In this document: positions 24,069-33,076 of the stretch, in pieces
How the letters are laid out: every line of letters starts with the position of its first letter
Numbering within the stretch: position 1 is the first letter of the stretch
Assembly: GCA_050952845.1 (NCBI GenBank)
Contig: JBMNLP010000001.1
Location: 3,364,103 to 3,428,102, forward strand
Direction of reading: 5' to 3'
DNA: 64,000 nucleotides
Origin: JAGVSV01 sp050952845
Lineage (GTDB): Bacteria; Bacillota; Clostridia; Christensenellales; Aristaeellaceae
Translations under genes and position numbers: made by a program
The notes under the pieces: model-generated
What the model was told of the DNA's origin: nothing
The model's input: only the letters and a program-made list of their open reading frames with translations
The model's database searches: none

Positions 24069-25112
24069 TGCTTTCGCCCCACACTCTGCGCAGAACTTGG
24101 CACCTGGCGCCAGGGGTTTGCCGCAGGCGGTGCAGTGGGTGGCTTTGGCCTGGGGTTCGCCGCATTCGGGGCAGAACCTGGACCCGGCCCGGATGGCAGC
24201 GCCGCAGGCGACGCAGGGCGTCAACTGCTGCTGGGGCTGCTGGGCGGCAGGCTGTCCTGGCTGCATGGCCTGCTGCATCATCTGACCCATGGCCATGCCG
24301 GCGCCGATGCCGGCGCCCGCGCCTGCCAAGCCGCCTTCGTTGCGGGCGGCGTCTCGCAGCGCCTCGGCAGCCTGAAACTTGGTGTACCTGTCCAGATCGC
24401 CCATCACGCCCATGGAGGTGCGGGTGTCCATGGCCTTCTCCACCTCGGGCGGCAGGCTGATGTTTTCAATGACGATGGATTCCAGCTTCAGCCCCAGCCC
24501 CGTCAGCCGGGGGGCGATGGACGCCAGCGCGAACTCGCTCAGCTCGTCGTAGTTAGCGGCCAGGTCCAGCGCCGGGATTTTGCTTTGCGCGATGACATCC
24601 GACAGCGCCGACACGATGGTGCGCTTGATCTGCCCTTCGACGCCTTCCACGGTGTAAAAATCGCTGGTGCCGAACACCTCGCGCAAAAAAACAGCCGGGT
24701 CCGCCACGCGGAAAGCATACACGCCGAACGCGCGGATGCGGATCATGCCAAACTCGGCGTCGCGCATCATCACAGGGTTGCTGGTGCCCCATTTCTGGTC
24801 GATGAACTGCCGGGTGTTCACAAAGTACACCTCGGATTTGAAGGGGGAATTGAAGCCGTATTTCCAGCTTTTGAGCATCGTGAGCATCGGCATGTTCTGT
24901 GTGCTCAGCTCGTAGCGGCCGGGCTGGAAGATGTCGGCGATTTGGCCTTCATTGACAAACACAGCCACCTGGCTTTCGCGCACGGTAAGCTGCGCGCCCA
25001 TCATGATCTCCTTGTTGCCGTCGTCAAACCGATACACCATGGTGTTGGAGGATGAGTCCGTCCACTCGATAACGTCGATGAATTGACCTCTCAGCTTTGA
25101 AAAAATACCCAT
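24066..25112 (-). CDS. SPFH-domain protein with C-terminal zinc ribbons (YdjI-like)
   Basis: A 348-residue protein. Residues 25-220 form an SPFH/band-7-type domain of the group called virion-core-like (IEWTDSSSNTMVYRF, VFVNEGQIADIFQPGRYELS, IENISLPPEVEKAMDTR). A Gly/Ala/Met/Gln-rich linker follows, then two zinc-ribbon pairs (CVACG...FCPECG and CTACG...FCAECG) at the end. B. subtilis YdjI has the same layout and is tied to membrane stress. No signal peptide. Start fixed by AAGGAGG. The TAG stop lies inside a repeat-element fragment, so the C-terminus may have been set by that insertion, though both ribbons are intact. It is the second gene after the pseudo-receiver. Confidence 0.87.
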   Translation of the reverse strand: MGIFSKLRGQFIDVIEWTDSSSNTMVYRFDDGNKEIMMGAQLTVRESQVAVFVNEGQIADIFQPGRYELSTQNMPMLTMLKSWKYGFNSPFKSEVYFVNTRQFIDQKWGTSNPVMMRDAEFGMIRIRAFGVYAFRVADPAVFLREVFGTSDFYTVEGVEGQIKRTIVSALSDVIAQSKIPALDLAANYDELSEFALASIAPRLTGLGLKLESIVIENISLPPEVEKAMDTRTSMGVMGDLDRYTKFQAAEALRDAARNEGGLAGAGAGIGAGMAMGQMMQQAMQPGQPAAQQPQQQLTPCVACGAAIRAGSRFCPECGEPQAKATHCTACGKPLAPGAKFCAECGAKA

Positions 25113-25135
25113 GTGATGCGCCTCCTTGCAGCTTA

Positions 25136-25945
25136 TTATTCAGATACGAGGGTATACATGTTGTCCAACACGGTGAATTGCTCGACGTTCAGGTCGAGAT
25201 CGAGGTATTCCTTGATATCCGCCACCACTTTCTGCACACGCTGATGCACGCGCAGTGCTAAAGCCTCCACGTCTTCCACGTCTTCCAGCGGGGCGTTTTC
25301 AGGCTGGAAGGCAATCAGGCGAACATGTCGCTGCGTCAACACCGCGACACCGTAGTATATACCGTCGACATAGCGTCCAAAGAAGTTGGAGCGCAGCGCG
25401 TTCTCCAGCCGCTCGCTGCCGTAGTGCCAGCGGTCCGTCAGGTAGAGTTCACCCTGGGGCATATCAAAATCGAATAAAAGGCAGGGGCTGTTCTGCGCGA
25501 TGCCGGAGCGAACCAGCTTCAGCCGGCTTTTCAGCTCCTCCCGGCTGTCAATGCTGCGCGCCAGCAGCTGGTGAATCAACTCATCCCGCAGGTATTCCAG
25601 CACGGCTTCCTCGCTGTATTCGCTGTCGCTGTGATCCCCGCGCAAATGATCCAAAAAGCCGCGGATGCGGCGCAGTTCGACGCGCAGGGTATCGTCATGT
25701 TGATGGGTTTGGAAGATGGGCAGGCTGGGCCGTACCTCCACCAGGTATTGATGCAGCGGGGCCGCGTCGGCGTAGCGCACCGAATACCCCACCGCGTCAA
25801 CGGGGTTGGTTTCCAGATAAGAAATGGCCTCCTGAATGTCGCTGATGATGGTGATGGGGTGGAAGGTCATGTCGTTCCAGTCTGTGATGTTCAGAAAGGC
25901 GTTTTTAACTTCCTCTCGGTCCGTAACCAGCAGCAGCTTATACAT
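25136..25945 (-). CDS. Pseudo-receiver regulatory protein without HTH
   Basis: A 269-residue protein. The N-terminal 115 residues look like a response-regulator receiver (MYKLLLVTDREEV, SDIQEAISYLETNPVDAVGY), but the Asp normally phosphorylated is not present in the matching strand (DAVGYSV), and the acidic pair is reduced to TD. The remaining part (SEEAVLEYLRDELIHQLLA, LKLVRSGIAQNSPCLLFDFD) resembles the middle region of YesN/AraC-type regulators, but no DNA-binding helices follow. I infer a phosphorylation-independent signalling or scaffold protein. GAGGAGG precedes the ATG. It is followed after 23 nt by the SPFH gene, and its own promoter is at 25978-26006. Confidence 0.6.
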   Translation of the reverse strand: MYKLLLVTDREEVKNAFLNITDWNDMTFHPITIISDIQEAISYLETNPVDAVGYSVRYADAAPLHQYLVEVRPSLPIFQTHQHDDTLRVELRRIRGFLDHLRGDHSDSEYSEEAVLEYLRDELIHQLLARSIDSREELKSRLKLVRSGIAQNSPCLLFDFDMPQGELYLTDRWHYGSERLENALRSNFFGRYVDGIYYGVAVLTQRHVRLIAFQPENAPLEDVEDVEALALRVHQRVQKVVADIKEYLDLDLNVEQFTVLDNMYTLVSE

Positions 25946-25977
25946 CCCCTACCTCCTCAAGGTCCTTCAGTAAATCC

Positions 25978-26006
25978 ATTATACATGAAAACCAACAAAC
26001 ATTCAA
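25978..26006 (-). promoter_or_regulatory. Promoter of the pseudo-receiver/SPFH operon
   Basis: On the minus strand TTGAAT (26001-26006), 17 bp, TATAAT (25978-25983), about 33 nt before the start codon. Confidence 0.75.
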
Positions 26007-26077
26007 TCACCATCCTGTGCATTACGCACAAAAACCTGTTTCGTTTATCATATACAAGCTGCATACCATGAATGAAC

Positions 26078-26905
26078 CTATATATTTCCAGGCACTACGC
26101 GGCGAAGATGGCGTTCAGCCACAGCGCATAAATACAGCAGAGCCTGCCGGTCGGTGGGGTGCGGCTCCGCAGCACGGTGCCTGGGAAAAAACCTGCTCAG
26201 GTGCAGGGGAATATCCCGGTCCAGGGACGCCACCCAGGCAGCCAGCGCCGATATTTCCTCCTCGGAGTCGTTCTGGCCAGGCACCACCAGCGTGGTCAGC
26301 TCCACATGCGCGTGCTGCACAGCCTCCTGTATAAAAGCTTTCACGGTCGCTAGATCGCCGCCCAGGCGATGGTACCAGCTGTCGGTAAAGCCTTTCAAAT
26401 CGATGTTGAAGGCGTCCACTATATCCATTAAATCACCCATGGCATCCAGGCAGAAGCAGCCGTTGGTCACTACAACGGTGCACAGCCCCCTCGCTTTGAG
26501 AAGCCTGCCGGTGTCCACGATGTACTCATAAGCTACCAGCGGCTCGTTGTAAGTAAAGGCAACGCCGATGTTGCCCCGGCTCACCTGCGCCTCAGCCAGC
26601 GCGCACAGCTGCCCGGGCGAAACATCGGTGTGCGCGACGCCTTGTTCATCAGCCATGGATATGCCGCTGTTCTGGCAGAAATAGCAGTTCATGTTGCAGC
26701 CAAAGCTGCCGCAGGACAGCACCCTGCTGCCCGGACGAAAAAAGCTGAGGGGTTTCTTTTCAATAGGGTCCAGCGCCAGCGACGTCAGCTTGCCATAGCC
26801 CAGGGGCTTGCTTTCGCCGTCCCGCAAGGCGCGGGCACGGCAGCAGCCGGGCAGCCCGCCTTCTTCCAACAGGCAGTGACGGGGACACACCGGGCAGGCG
26901 GTCAA
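26078..26905 (-). CDS. AmmeMemoRadiSam system radical SAM enzyme
   Basis: A 275-residue radical SAM protein. The cluster motif is GCNMNCYFCQN (Cys70, Cys74, Cys77), giving the 4Fe-4S site that cleaves S-adenosylmethionine. An N-terminal Cys-rich segment (CPVCPRHC, then GCCRAR) resembles the pre-SPASM head of pyruvate-formate-lyase-activating-like members. Later motifs include FTYNEPLVAYEY and FNIDLKGFTDSWY. Its ATG overlaps the stop of the MEMO-AMMECR1 gene by 4 nt. This three-component set (AMMECR1, MEMO, radical SAM) is conserved in anaerobes; its chemistry was not settled as far as I know. The substrate is therefore open. Confidence 0.92.
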   Translation of the reverse strand: MTACPVCPRHCLLEEGGLPGCCRARALRDGESKPLGYGKLTSLALDPIEKKPLSFFRPGSRVLSCGSFGCNMNCYFCQNSGISMADEQGVAHTDVSPGQLCALAEAQVSRGNIGVAFTYNEPLVAYEYIVDTGRLLKARGLCTVVVTNGCFCLDAMGDLMDIVDAFNIDLKGFTDSWYHRLGGDLATVKAFIQEAVQHAHVELTTLVVPGQNDSEEEISALAAWVASLDRDIPLHLSRFFPRHRAAEPHPTDRQALLYLCAVAERHLRRVVPGNI

Positions 26906-28284
26906 TGGTGCCTCACCACCTCGAACCGCTGCAATCGCGCACCCGCCAGGCTGATGATGCCGGCCTTGCGGCGGGCGATGTCCACCTGCTCCTCCACGGT
27001 GTCCACCCCATCCAAGTTGGGCAGCAGCAAGCCGCGCCGGCTGCCCTTGGACACGATGACGCCATAGCGCAGCACGTTCAGCTCGTCTGTGGACTCGATA
27101 TCCTCCGGCGCGCCCAGCACGTCAACCGAGCAGGTGATATGGGGCAGCTCGTCCTCGGTAACAGGAGGAAAGCGCGGGTCACGCGCAGCGGCGCTGACGG
27201 CGTTGGCAATGATCTCATCCGCCAGGCAACCCTTCGTGGGCCGGATGGTGCCGATGCAGCCGCGCAGATCGCCATGCTGATGGAGGGTGACAAACGCGCC
27301 CGCCCTTGTATTCAGCAGTTCCTCCGGCAAGCCTTGTGGCTTAGCCAGCATACTGCCGGTGCGCACATAGTGCTCGTATGACGCCCGGGCCAGCCGCACA
27401 TGCGGGCTGCGCCCAGCATGCTGATCCATTACCGCAGCTTTCGCAGGTTCCAGAAAACAGCGCGCCGGGTCCGGCCCCAGCGGCTCAAACAGGCACACGC
27501 CATAGCCCACGCCCGTTACATCCTGGTACGACAGCGCCTGCGCATGCACAGCCTGCCCATCCAGGCAGCCCGCCATGATCAGAAAGCTGCGGTGCCCGCA
27601 CTCGCCCGCGCGGTCGGTGCGCCGGCCAGCCATAGCCATCAGCTCGCCAAAGGCAGCGCGGCCCATGACATCCATCACCTGGCGGTCGTATGCCGGGCCT
27701 TCGGGGCGGAAACCATAGGGGCCGTCGTCCTTGAGGTAGTGCGACAAGTCGCCGCTGGCTACCACGCACATCCGCCTGCCCAGCGCGTTCACACTGGCCT
27801 GCACCAGCGTGCCCAGGCGGTAGTGCGCCTTGTAGTCCAGACCCGATAGCCCCATGCGCACCATATTATAGGGCAGCTCGCCGCCCGCCTCGTCCCGCAG
27901 GAACACCAACGGCACCAGGACGCCATGGTCCAGGCTGCTGTCGCCTCCGCCATCGGTGCCGGCAGGAAAGCCGGCGCGCTCCGCCACCGCGGCAATCGCC
28001 TCTACCAACTGCCTGTCATAGCGCACGGCCAGGCGCACCTGGCCCGCGCCAAACCGCGCGAAGCTGCCGGCAGCGCCATCGCCCGGTGAAATGTGGATAT
28101 AGTCGCGAAACGACGGGCTGTGGGGGGATATCACAAGGACTGTTTCGGGTTTTAAGTCGTTTACAAACCGCGCGGCTTCCCGCATTGCTTCCAGGGTTTC
28201 TTTTATTTGCCGCTCACTGCCGCGGCCTACTTCGGGAACAGCCAGCGGTGGGTGCGGCACCATCACAGCGCCTACAATGGACAT
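26902..28284 (-). CDS. MEMO-AMMECR1 fusion protein (AmmeMemoRadiSam B-A)
   Basis: A 460-residue fusion. Residues 1-265 are a MEMO/class III extradiol-dioxygenase-like domain with metal-site His candidates in VISPHSPSFRDY, SSLDHGVLVPLVFL and SGDLSHYL. Residues 290-455 are an AMMECR1 domain with the invariant LRGCIGTI and DPRFPPVTEDELPHI. In other genomes the two domains are often separate genes; fusion implies that they act on the same substrate, together with the radical SAM enzyme encoded by the overlapping next gene. It starts 11 nt after fbp on the minus strand, so the three form an operon. The biochemical role is not established. Confidence 0.92.
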   Translation of the reverse strand: MSIVGAVMVPHPPLAVPEVGRGSERQIKETLEAMREAARFVNDLKPETVLVISPHSPSFRDYIHISPGDGAAGSFARFGAGQVRLAVRYDRQLVEAIAAVAERAGFPAGTDGGGDSSLDHGVLVPLVFLRDEAGGELPYNMVRMGLSGLDYKAHYRLGTLVQASVNALGRRMCVVASGDLSHYLKDDGPYGFRPEGPAYDRQVMDVMGRAAFGELMAMAGRRTDRAGECGHRSFLIMAGCLDGQAVHAQALSYQDVTGVGYGVCLFEPLGPDPARCFLEPAKAAVMDQHAGRSPHVRLARASYEHYVRTGSMLAKPQGLPEELLNTRAGAFVTLHQHGDLRGCIGTIRPTKGCLADEIIANAVSAAARDPRFPPVTEDELPHITCSVDVLGAPEDIESTDELNVLRYGVIVSKGSRRGLLLPNLDGVDTVEEQVDIARRKAGIISLAGARLQRFEVVRHH

Positions 28285-28295
28285 ATTGCTCCTCC

Positions 28296-30251
28296 TTATC
28301 TTATGGTGTTTTGCCGGATGCGCCCATCGCGATAAGCCGTTATCAGAGCCTCCAAATCCTCCATACGGCGGGCGACGTCCACACCTTCGTCGGTGTCAGC
28401 CACCAGCAGGCGGCGCGGCAGGTTGTCGATGATCATGCTCTGGGACCGGATGTCTAAGTTGCCGGCAATAGCCTCCGCCCGGGAGGTAAACGGCTCGTGC
28501 GCGGCGATACGGATGCCGTGAGACGAAAAGAACATCGTATACCCCGCAATGCCGGTTCTGCCGTGATAAGCCTTGCTGAACCCGCCGTCAATAACGATCA
28601 GCCTGCCGCCGGCCTTGCGCGGGTCCTCTCCCTTGCTGGCGCGGACAGGCACATGCCCGTTGATGATGCGGCTCCAGGGTTTATCCAGGCCAAAGTCTTC
28701 AAATATGGTGCGGATGAAAGCCTCGTCGTCGTACAGCCTGTAGTAGGCATTCTGCTTCTCCTTCCAGGTTTCCTTTTCATCCAGCAGCACGCGCTCAAAC
28801 GTGGTGATGTGCTGCCTGCCAAACAGCGGGGAGTTGCGCCCGCACCACAGGAACCATAGAAAATCGCGCCCTTCTTTGCGCAGGGGGCTGTTTTCCGGGG
28901 CAAAATAGCCCTGGCGCGCCATATAGTCGCAGTAGTCCAGCATCGCACGGCCGCTGTAGGTTTTGTCGCCGAAACGAAACGCCAGGAACTTGCCCTCGTC
29001 ATCGGCAGGGATGCAGCCATGGTACAGCAGGTTGCCATTGTACTTTAGATACAGCGACCCCGCCCGATACAAAAAGCGCGCGTGCCGCTGCAGACGCCCG
29101 CTGCGCCGGAAGGCATCCACCAGCTGCCCGATCAGCATATACTCGGCATTGGTCAAACCATTGGGGTCGGAGGGGTTCACGGTGGGGAAATCCGCATCCT
29201 TCAGCTTCAGCTGCCTGCCCTTAAAGCTGTACGTGCCCTGCTCAAAATCGACGCGGCTGAATACATCGCGGTCCTCCATGCCGTATTCCGGGCGGCGGGC
29301 CACCAGCGCGCCCTCTAACTTGTATTGAATAACGGAGATGGCCTTGTGCATCCGCGCGTAAAGCTGCGGATTCCGGGGCATGTACAGCTCATCCGGTTCG
29401 ATGCGGGGAATGAAATGCTCGGCATCCTCATAGGTCGCCTCCGCAAACAGCGCCAGCGGCAGCAGGTTGATGCCATAGCCGTTCTCCAGCATATCCAGCA
29501 TGTTGTACTGGATGCAGTTGCGCACAGCCGCCGCCACGCAAGCCGGGCTGCCCGCTGCCGCGCCCATCCACAGCACATCGTGGTTGCCCCACTGGATATC
29601 GGCGCTGTGGTAAGCGATCAGAGCATCTATGATGGTATCGGTATGGGGCCCGCGGTCGTACAGGTCGCCCACGATGTGCAGCCGCGCTACCGCCAGCCGC
29701 TTGATGACGGCGCACAGCGCTAAAATCACCTGGCGCGCCTGGTCGGTGCCCACGATGCTGTCGATGATGGCACCGATGTAGGCTTCCTTATTATCCGGGC
29801 TGTTCTCGCCCAGCAATTCCTCTAAGATGTCGCCATAGGGCGCCGGGAAGGCGTCGCGCACATACCGGCGCGAGTATTTTGACGCCGTTTCACGGCAAAC
29901 CAAAACCAGCGCACGGATGATTTCATCATACCAGGCAGCGGATTCTACGACCTCCTCCTCATGCCCGATGAGCTTTTCATGGGGATAGTAAATCAGCGAT
30001 GCCAAAGCCTGCATCTTCTCCGGGGGCAGGGTATCGCCCAGCGCTGTCTCGATCTTTTCATAGATGATGCCCGATGCGTTGTTCAGAATGTGCAGAAACG
30101 CCTCATCCTCGCCGTGGATGTCGCTGAGAAACAGCTCCGTCCCCTTGTGCAGGCGCATGACGCCCTTCAGGCGCACCAACTCCGCGCCCGCCGCCTCCTC
30201 GTTGGGGAACTGGTCTGCCAACAGCTTCAAATACCGTATGTCCATATTCAT
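28296..30251 (-). CDS. fbp: Fructose-1,6-bisphosphatase, class III
   Basis: A protein of about 651 residues of the Firmicutes-specific class III FBPase family, which hydrolyses fructose-1,6-bisphosphate for gluconeogenesis and is unrelated to class I/II enzymes. It has the calcineurin-like metallophosphatase motifs: FLSDIHGEDEAF (D-x-H), HIVGDLYDRGPHTD (GDxxDRG) and WGNHDVLWMGAA (GNHD). The length matches the family (640-670). The GGAGG at 30256-30260 fits ATG 30251 or ATG 30245 (MDIRYLKLL); the open frame continues to 30314, but that stretch holds the promoter. It is the first gene of the fbp/MEMO-AMMECR1/radical SAM operon. Confidence 0.94.
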   Translation of the reverse strand: MNMDIRYLKLLADQFPNEEAAGAELVRLKGVMRLHKGTELFLSDIHGEDEAFLHILNNASGIIYEKIETALGDTLPPEKMQALASLIYYPHEKLIGHEEEVVESAAWYDEIIRALVLVCRETASKYSRRYVRDAFPAPYGDILEELLGENSPDNKEAYIGAIIDSIVGTDQARQVILALCAVIKRLAVARLHIVGDLYDRGPHTDTIIDALIAYHSADIQWGNHDVLWMGAAAGSPACVAAAVRNCIQYNMLDMLENGYGINLLPLALFAEATYEDAEHFIPRIEPDELYMPRNPQLYARMHKAISVIQYKLEGALVARRPEYGMEDRDVFSRVDFEQGTYSFKGRQLKLKDADFPTVNPSDPNGLTNAEYMLIGQLVDAFRRSGRLQRHARFLYRAGSLYLKYNGNLLYHGCIPADDEGKFLAFRFGDKTYSGRAMLDYCDYMARQGYFAPENSPLRKEGRDFLWFLWCGRNSPLFGRQHITTFERVLLDEKETWKEKQNAYYRLYDDEAFIRTIFEDFGLDKPWSRIINGHVPVRASKGEDPRKAGGRLIVIDGGFSKAYHGRTGIAGYTMFFSSHGIRIAAHEPFTSRAEAIAGNLDIRSQSMIIDNLPRRLLVADTDEGVDVARRMEDLEALITAYRDGRIRQNTIR

Positions 30252-30285
30252 CATGCCTCCAGTCGATGGGTGCAGTACCATATTC

Positions 30286-30314
30286 AGCATACCAAAGGAG
30301 AGGTGTTTGTTCAA
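30286..30314 (-). promoter_or_regulatory. fbp operon promoter
   Basis: On the minus strand TTGAAC (30309-30314), 17 bp, TATGCT (30286-30291). The predicted start point near 30279 rules out translation from upstream codons. Confidence 0.6.
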
Positions 30315-30406
30315 GCGGGCGGCGTAAGGCAGGGAAAGACAATCACCCCTACAAACATCTTAAGAAAGGCATGTTACATCTTGTATTAAATCAGATACCC
30401 AGAAGA

Positions 30407-31060
30407 CTACAAATACGTACAAAAAGCCTTAAAATGAACCACCGCAGCCGACAAAACAAACAAGTGCCAGATCACATGGTTATATTTCAGTTTTTTAGAC
30501 TGATAAAACAACGTTCCAAGGGTATACAGCAAGCCGCCTATCAGCAGCAGCACGCCAAACTGCCAATACCGGTGATGGATAACCGGCCTGGTTAAAAACA
30601 AAGCCATCCAGCCCATGCCGATATACAGGACGGTTGAAAGCCCGCCATGCTTATCCATTTTGTTCTTGATGGTTACCTTGTAGATGGTGCCCAGCATTGC
30701 CAACGCCCACATCAATACAAGGAAAAGTATTCTCTTCCACCCGTCCGTTAATAAAAGGATGGGCGGAGTAAAGCTGCCTGCTATAAAGAAATAAATGGAG
30801 ATATGATCAAACACTCTTAAAACGGATTTGGCTTTCTTGTGCTGAATGGCATGATAGAGGGTAGACATCAGAAACATCAGAATAAAGCACGCCCCATAGA
30901 TGCAGTATGCCACAAGTGCAGTCCGGTTTTTTTCATTGATGCTCCTCAATATAAGCATCACCAAAAACACCACACCCAATACCACACCGATTCCATGGGT
31001 GATGGCGTTCCAGATTTCAAGGATCACTCTATCCTTTATTTTCATTCGTTTTTCCTTCAT
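30407..31060 (-). CDS. trhA: Hemolysin III/PAQR-family membrane protein (TrhA-like)
   Basis: A 217-residue integral membrane protein with seven predicted segments. Family signatures are present: EIWNAITHGIGVVLG near the N-terminus with the conserved His, MSTLYHAIQH, VFDHISIYFFIAGSFTPPIL, and the C-terminal HVIWHLFVLSAAVVHF. The three His clusters at the cytoplasmic face form the metal site of PAQR proteins. Bacterial members (TrhA) have been linked to membrane fluidity rather than hemolysis. AAGGAG lies 8 nt before the ATG. Monocistronic, and divergent from the marR gene. Confidence 0.92.
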   Translation of the reverse strand: MKEKRMKIKDRVILEIWNAITHGIGVVLGVVFLVMLILRSINEKNRTALVAYCIYGACFILMFLMSTLYHAIQHKKAKSVLRVFDHISIYFFIAGSFTPPILLLTDGWKRILFLVLMWALAMLGTIYKVTIKNKMDKHGGLSTVLYIGMGWMALFLTRPVIHHRYWQFGVLLLIGGLLYTLGTLFYQSKKLKYNHVIWHLFVLSAAVVHFKAFCTYL

Positions 31061-31151
31061 CCATTCATCTCCTTCCTCGTCCTATTATACCATAGAACAT
31101 ATAAGAACATATTCACGCTTTCTGCTGCCAGCACAAGCCCAAATATAGTTT

Positions 31152-31200
31152 TTGATTTATCAGCAAACCTGTGCTATAATCCGCCTGTTGATTTATCAAC
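31152..31200 (+). promoter_or_regulatory. marR promoter with two operator copies
   Basis: TTGATT (31152-31157), 17 bp, TATAAT (31175-31180). The palindrome GTTGATTTATCAAC (31187-31200) covers the start point, and a near copy TTGATTTATCAGCAA begins at 31152 over the -35. The half-site GTTGAT is what a MarR dimer could bind, so autorepression is likely. Confidence 0.75.
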
Positions 31201-31220
31201 AAGTTTGAGGGAGAGTTACG

Positions 31221-31673
31221 ATGCAGGAACGTTTTGAAACGTTTACGGTGCTCATCAACCGCATCAGCCGGAACATTCGCAAGATTAAAAACCAGGAAAT
31301 TGCCGCCTTTAACCTGAAAAGCGCGCATATTTCCTGTCTATACCACCTGTATATAACCGACAACCTGACGGCAACCGATTTATGCGAGCGCTGCGAAGAA
31401 GACAAGGCAGCCATCTCCCGCTCTCTTGACTATCTGGAAAAAAACGGCTATCTGGTGTGCGACTCGCAGCAAGCCAAGCGCTACAAAAGCCCCTTTTCTT
31501 TAACCGACAAGGGGCGCCAAGTCGGAAAGGAAATAGTCGATAAAATCAACCAGATCTTGGATGAAGTCGGCACCGGCATCACCCATGAAGAGCGCATTGC
31601 ATTTTATCAGAGCCTGTCTATCATCAGCGACAGCCTGGATACCATCGCGAACAATTTGGGACAGCGGGGGTAG
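31221..31673 (+). CDS. MarR-family transcriptional regulator
   Basis: A 150-residue winged-helix regulator. The recognition region reads LTATDLCERCEEDKAAISRS followed by LDYLEKNGYL, and the wing contains QQAKRYKSPFSLTDKGRQVG. GAGGGAG precedes the ATG. The two palindromes in its promoter point to autoregulation. The aldehyde dehydrogenase gene starts 6 nt after its stop and degV follows, so it probably represses a three-gene operon that responds to an aldehyde, fatty acid or phenolic compound. The inducer is unknown. Confidence 0.9.
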   Translation: MQERFETFTVLINRISRNIRKIKNQEIAAFNLKSAHISCLYHLYITDNLTATDLCERCEEDKAAISRSLDYLEKNGYLVCDSQQAKRYKSPFSLTDKGRQVGKEIVDKINQILDEVGTGITHEERIAFYQSLSIISDSLDTIANNLGQRG

Positions 31674-31679
31674 AAACGG

Positions 31680-33062
31680 ATGCATACCCAGAGAATGAAA
31701 ACACTGCTTAAAAAACAAAGGCAATTCTTTCAAACCGGCGCAACGCTTCCGGTTGATTTTCGCCTTGCGCAGCTAAAGAAACTGTATGCGGCTGTTAGAC
31801 AGCATGAGGACGAAATTCACGAGGCGCTTAAAAAAGACCTTGGTAAAAGCCCTTACGAAAGCTATATGTGCGAAACGGGGCTTGTATTAAGCGAAATTTC
31901 CTACATGCTTCGGCACACCAGGCGCTTTGCCCAAAGAAAAACCGTGTATACGCCGCTGTCCCAATTTCCCTCCCACAGCTTTAAACAGGCTGTGCCCTAT
32001 GGCAACACGCTGATCATGAGCCCGTGGAACTATCCCTTTCTTTTAACGATGAGCCCGCTTACCAATGCCATCGCTGCCGGCAATACGGCGATTGTCAAGC
32101 CCAGCGCCTATTCGCCGGCAACAAGCGACATGGTTCAAAAAATCATCACAGCATGCTTTGAGCCGGAGTATGTGGCAGTTATAACCGGGGGACGGGCAGA
32201 AAACACAGCCCTGCTTGATCAGAAGTTTGATTTCATCTTCTTTACAGGCAGCCAGGCTGTGGGCAAAGAAGTATTGCGCCACGCAGCCGAACACTTAACC
32301 CCCGCGGTTTTAGAGCTTGGCGGCAAAAGCCCCTGCATTGTGGATGCCAGCGCCAACATCAAGCTTGCCGCCAAAAGAATTGTGTTTGGCAAGTATTTAA
32401 ACTGCGGCCAAACCTGCGTTGCCCCTGACTATATTCTCTGTGAAGAGTCTATCAAGGACGAGTTCGTGTCCGAAGTGGTGAAGCAGATTCAAAAACAATA
32501 CGGGGAAAAGCCGCTTGAAAACAAGCTCTATGGCAAAATCATCAATGAAAAGCACTTTGCCCGCCTTTGCGGTTTGATTGATGACAACAAGGTGGTCGTT
32601 GGCGGGGAAGTCAACGAAGCAACTCTGCAAATAGCCCCCACCGTGATGGACCATGTAACCTACGATGACGCGGTTATGGGTGAAGAAACCTTCGGCCCCA
32701 TCATGCCCATTTTAACCTTCAGCCATTTTGATGCCGTTGTTTCCGACCTCAAAAACAGGGATAGGCCCCTTGCGCTGTACCTGTTTTCCAGCGACAAGGA
32801 GCGCATCAAACAGGTAACCACCGAGCTGAGCTATGGCGGCGGCTGCATCAACGATGTTGTGATTCACCTTGCCACAAGCGAAATGGGCTTTGGCGGCATT
32901 GGGGAAAGCGGCATGGGGTCCTACCACGGAAAAGACGGCTTTGACGCCTTTTCTCATCACAAATCCATCGTCGATAAAAAGACCTGGCTGGACCTGCCCA
33001 TAAGGTACCAACCCTATCAGAGCAAGCTTTACGAAAAGCTATTGCATCTATTTCTGAGATAA
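31680..33062 (+). CDS. Aldehyde dehydrogenase (class 3, YwdH-like)
   Basis: A 460-residue NAD(P)-dependent enzyme that oxidises aldehydes to acids. Family motifs are complete: MSPWNYPF, GNTAIVKPSAYSP, the cofactor loop FFTGSQAVGKEV, catalytic Glu212 in LELGGKSP and Cys246 in NCGQTC, and the late EETFGPIMPI. The length and hydrophobic C-terminal tail (KLYEKLLHLFLR) match class 3/fatty-aldehyde-type ALDHs that associate with membranes. Co-directional with marR (6-nt gap) and degV (14-nt gap). With a MarR regulator in front, detoxification of lipid-derived aldehydes is the most likely job. Confidence 0.93.
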   Translation: MHTQRMKTLLKKQRQFFQTGATLPVDFRLAQLKKLYAAVRQHEDEIHEALKKDLGKSPYESYMCETGLVLSEISYMLRHTRRFAQRKTVYTPLSQFPSHSFKQAVPYGNTLIMSPWNYPFLLTMSPLTNAIAAGNTAIVKPSAYSPATSDMVQKIITACFEPEYVAVITGGRAENTALLDQKFDFIFFTGSQAVGKEVLRHAAEHLTPAVLELGGKSPCIVDASANIKLAAKRIVFGKYLNCGQTCVAPDYILCEESIKDEFVSEVVKQIQKQYGEKPLENKLYGKIINEKHFARLCGLIDDNKVVVGGEVNEATLQIAPTVMDHVTYDDAVMGEETFGPIMPILTFSHFDAVVSDLKNRDRPLALYLFSSDKERIKQVTTELSYGGGCINDVVIHLATSEMGFGGIGESGMGSYHGKDGFDAFSHHKSIVDKKTWLDLPIRYQPYQSKLYEKLLHLFLR

Positions 33063-33076
33063 AAGGAGAAAGAACC

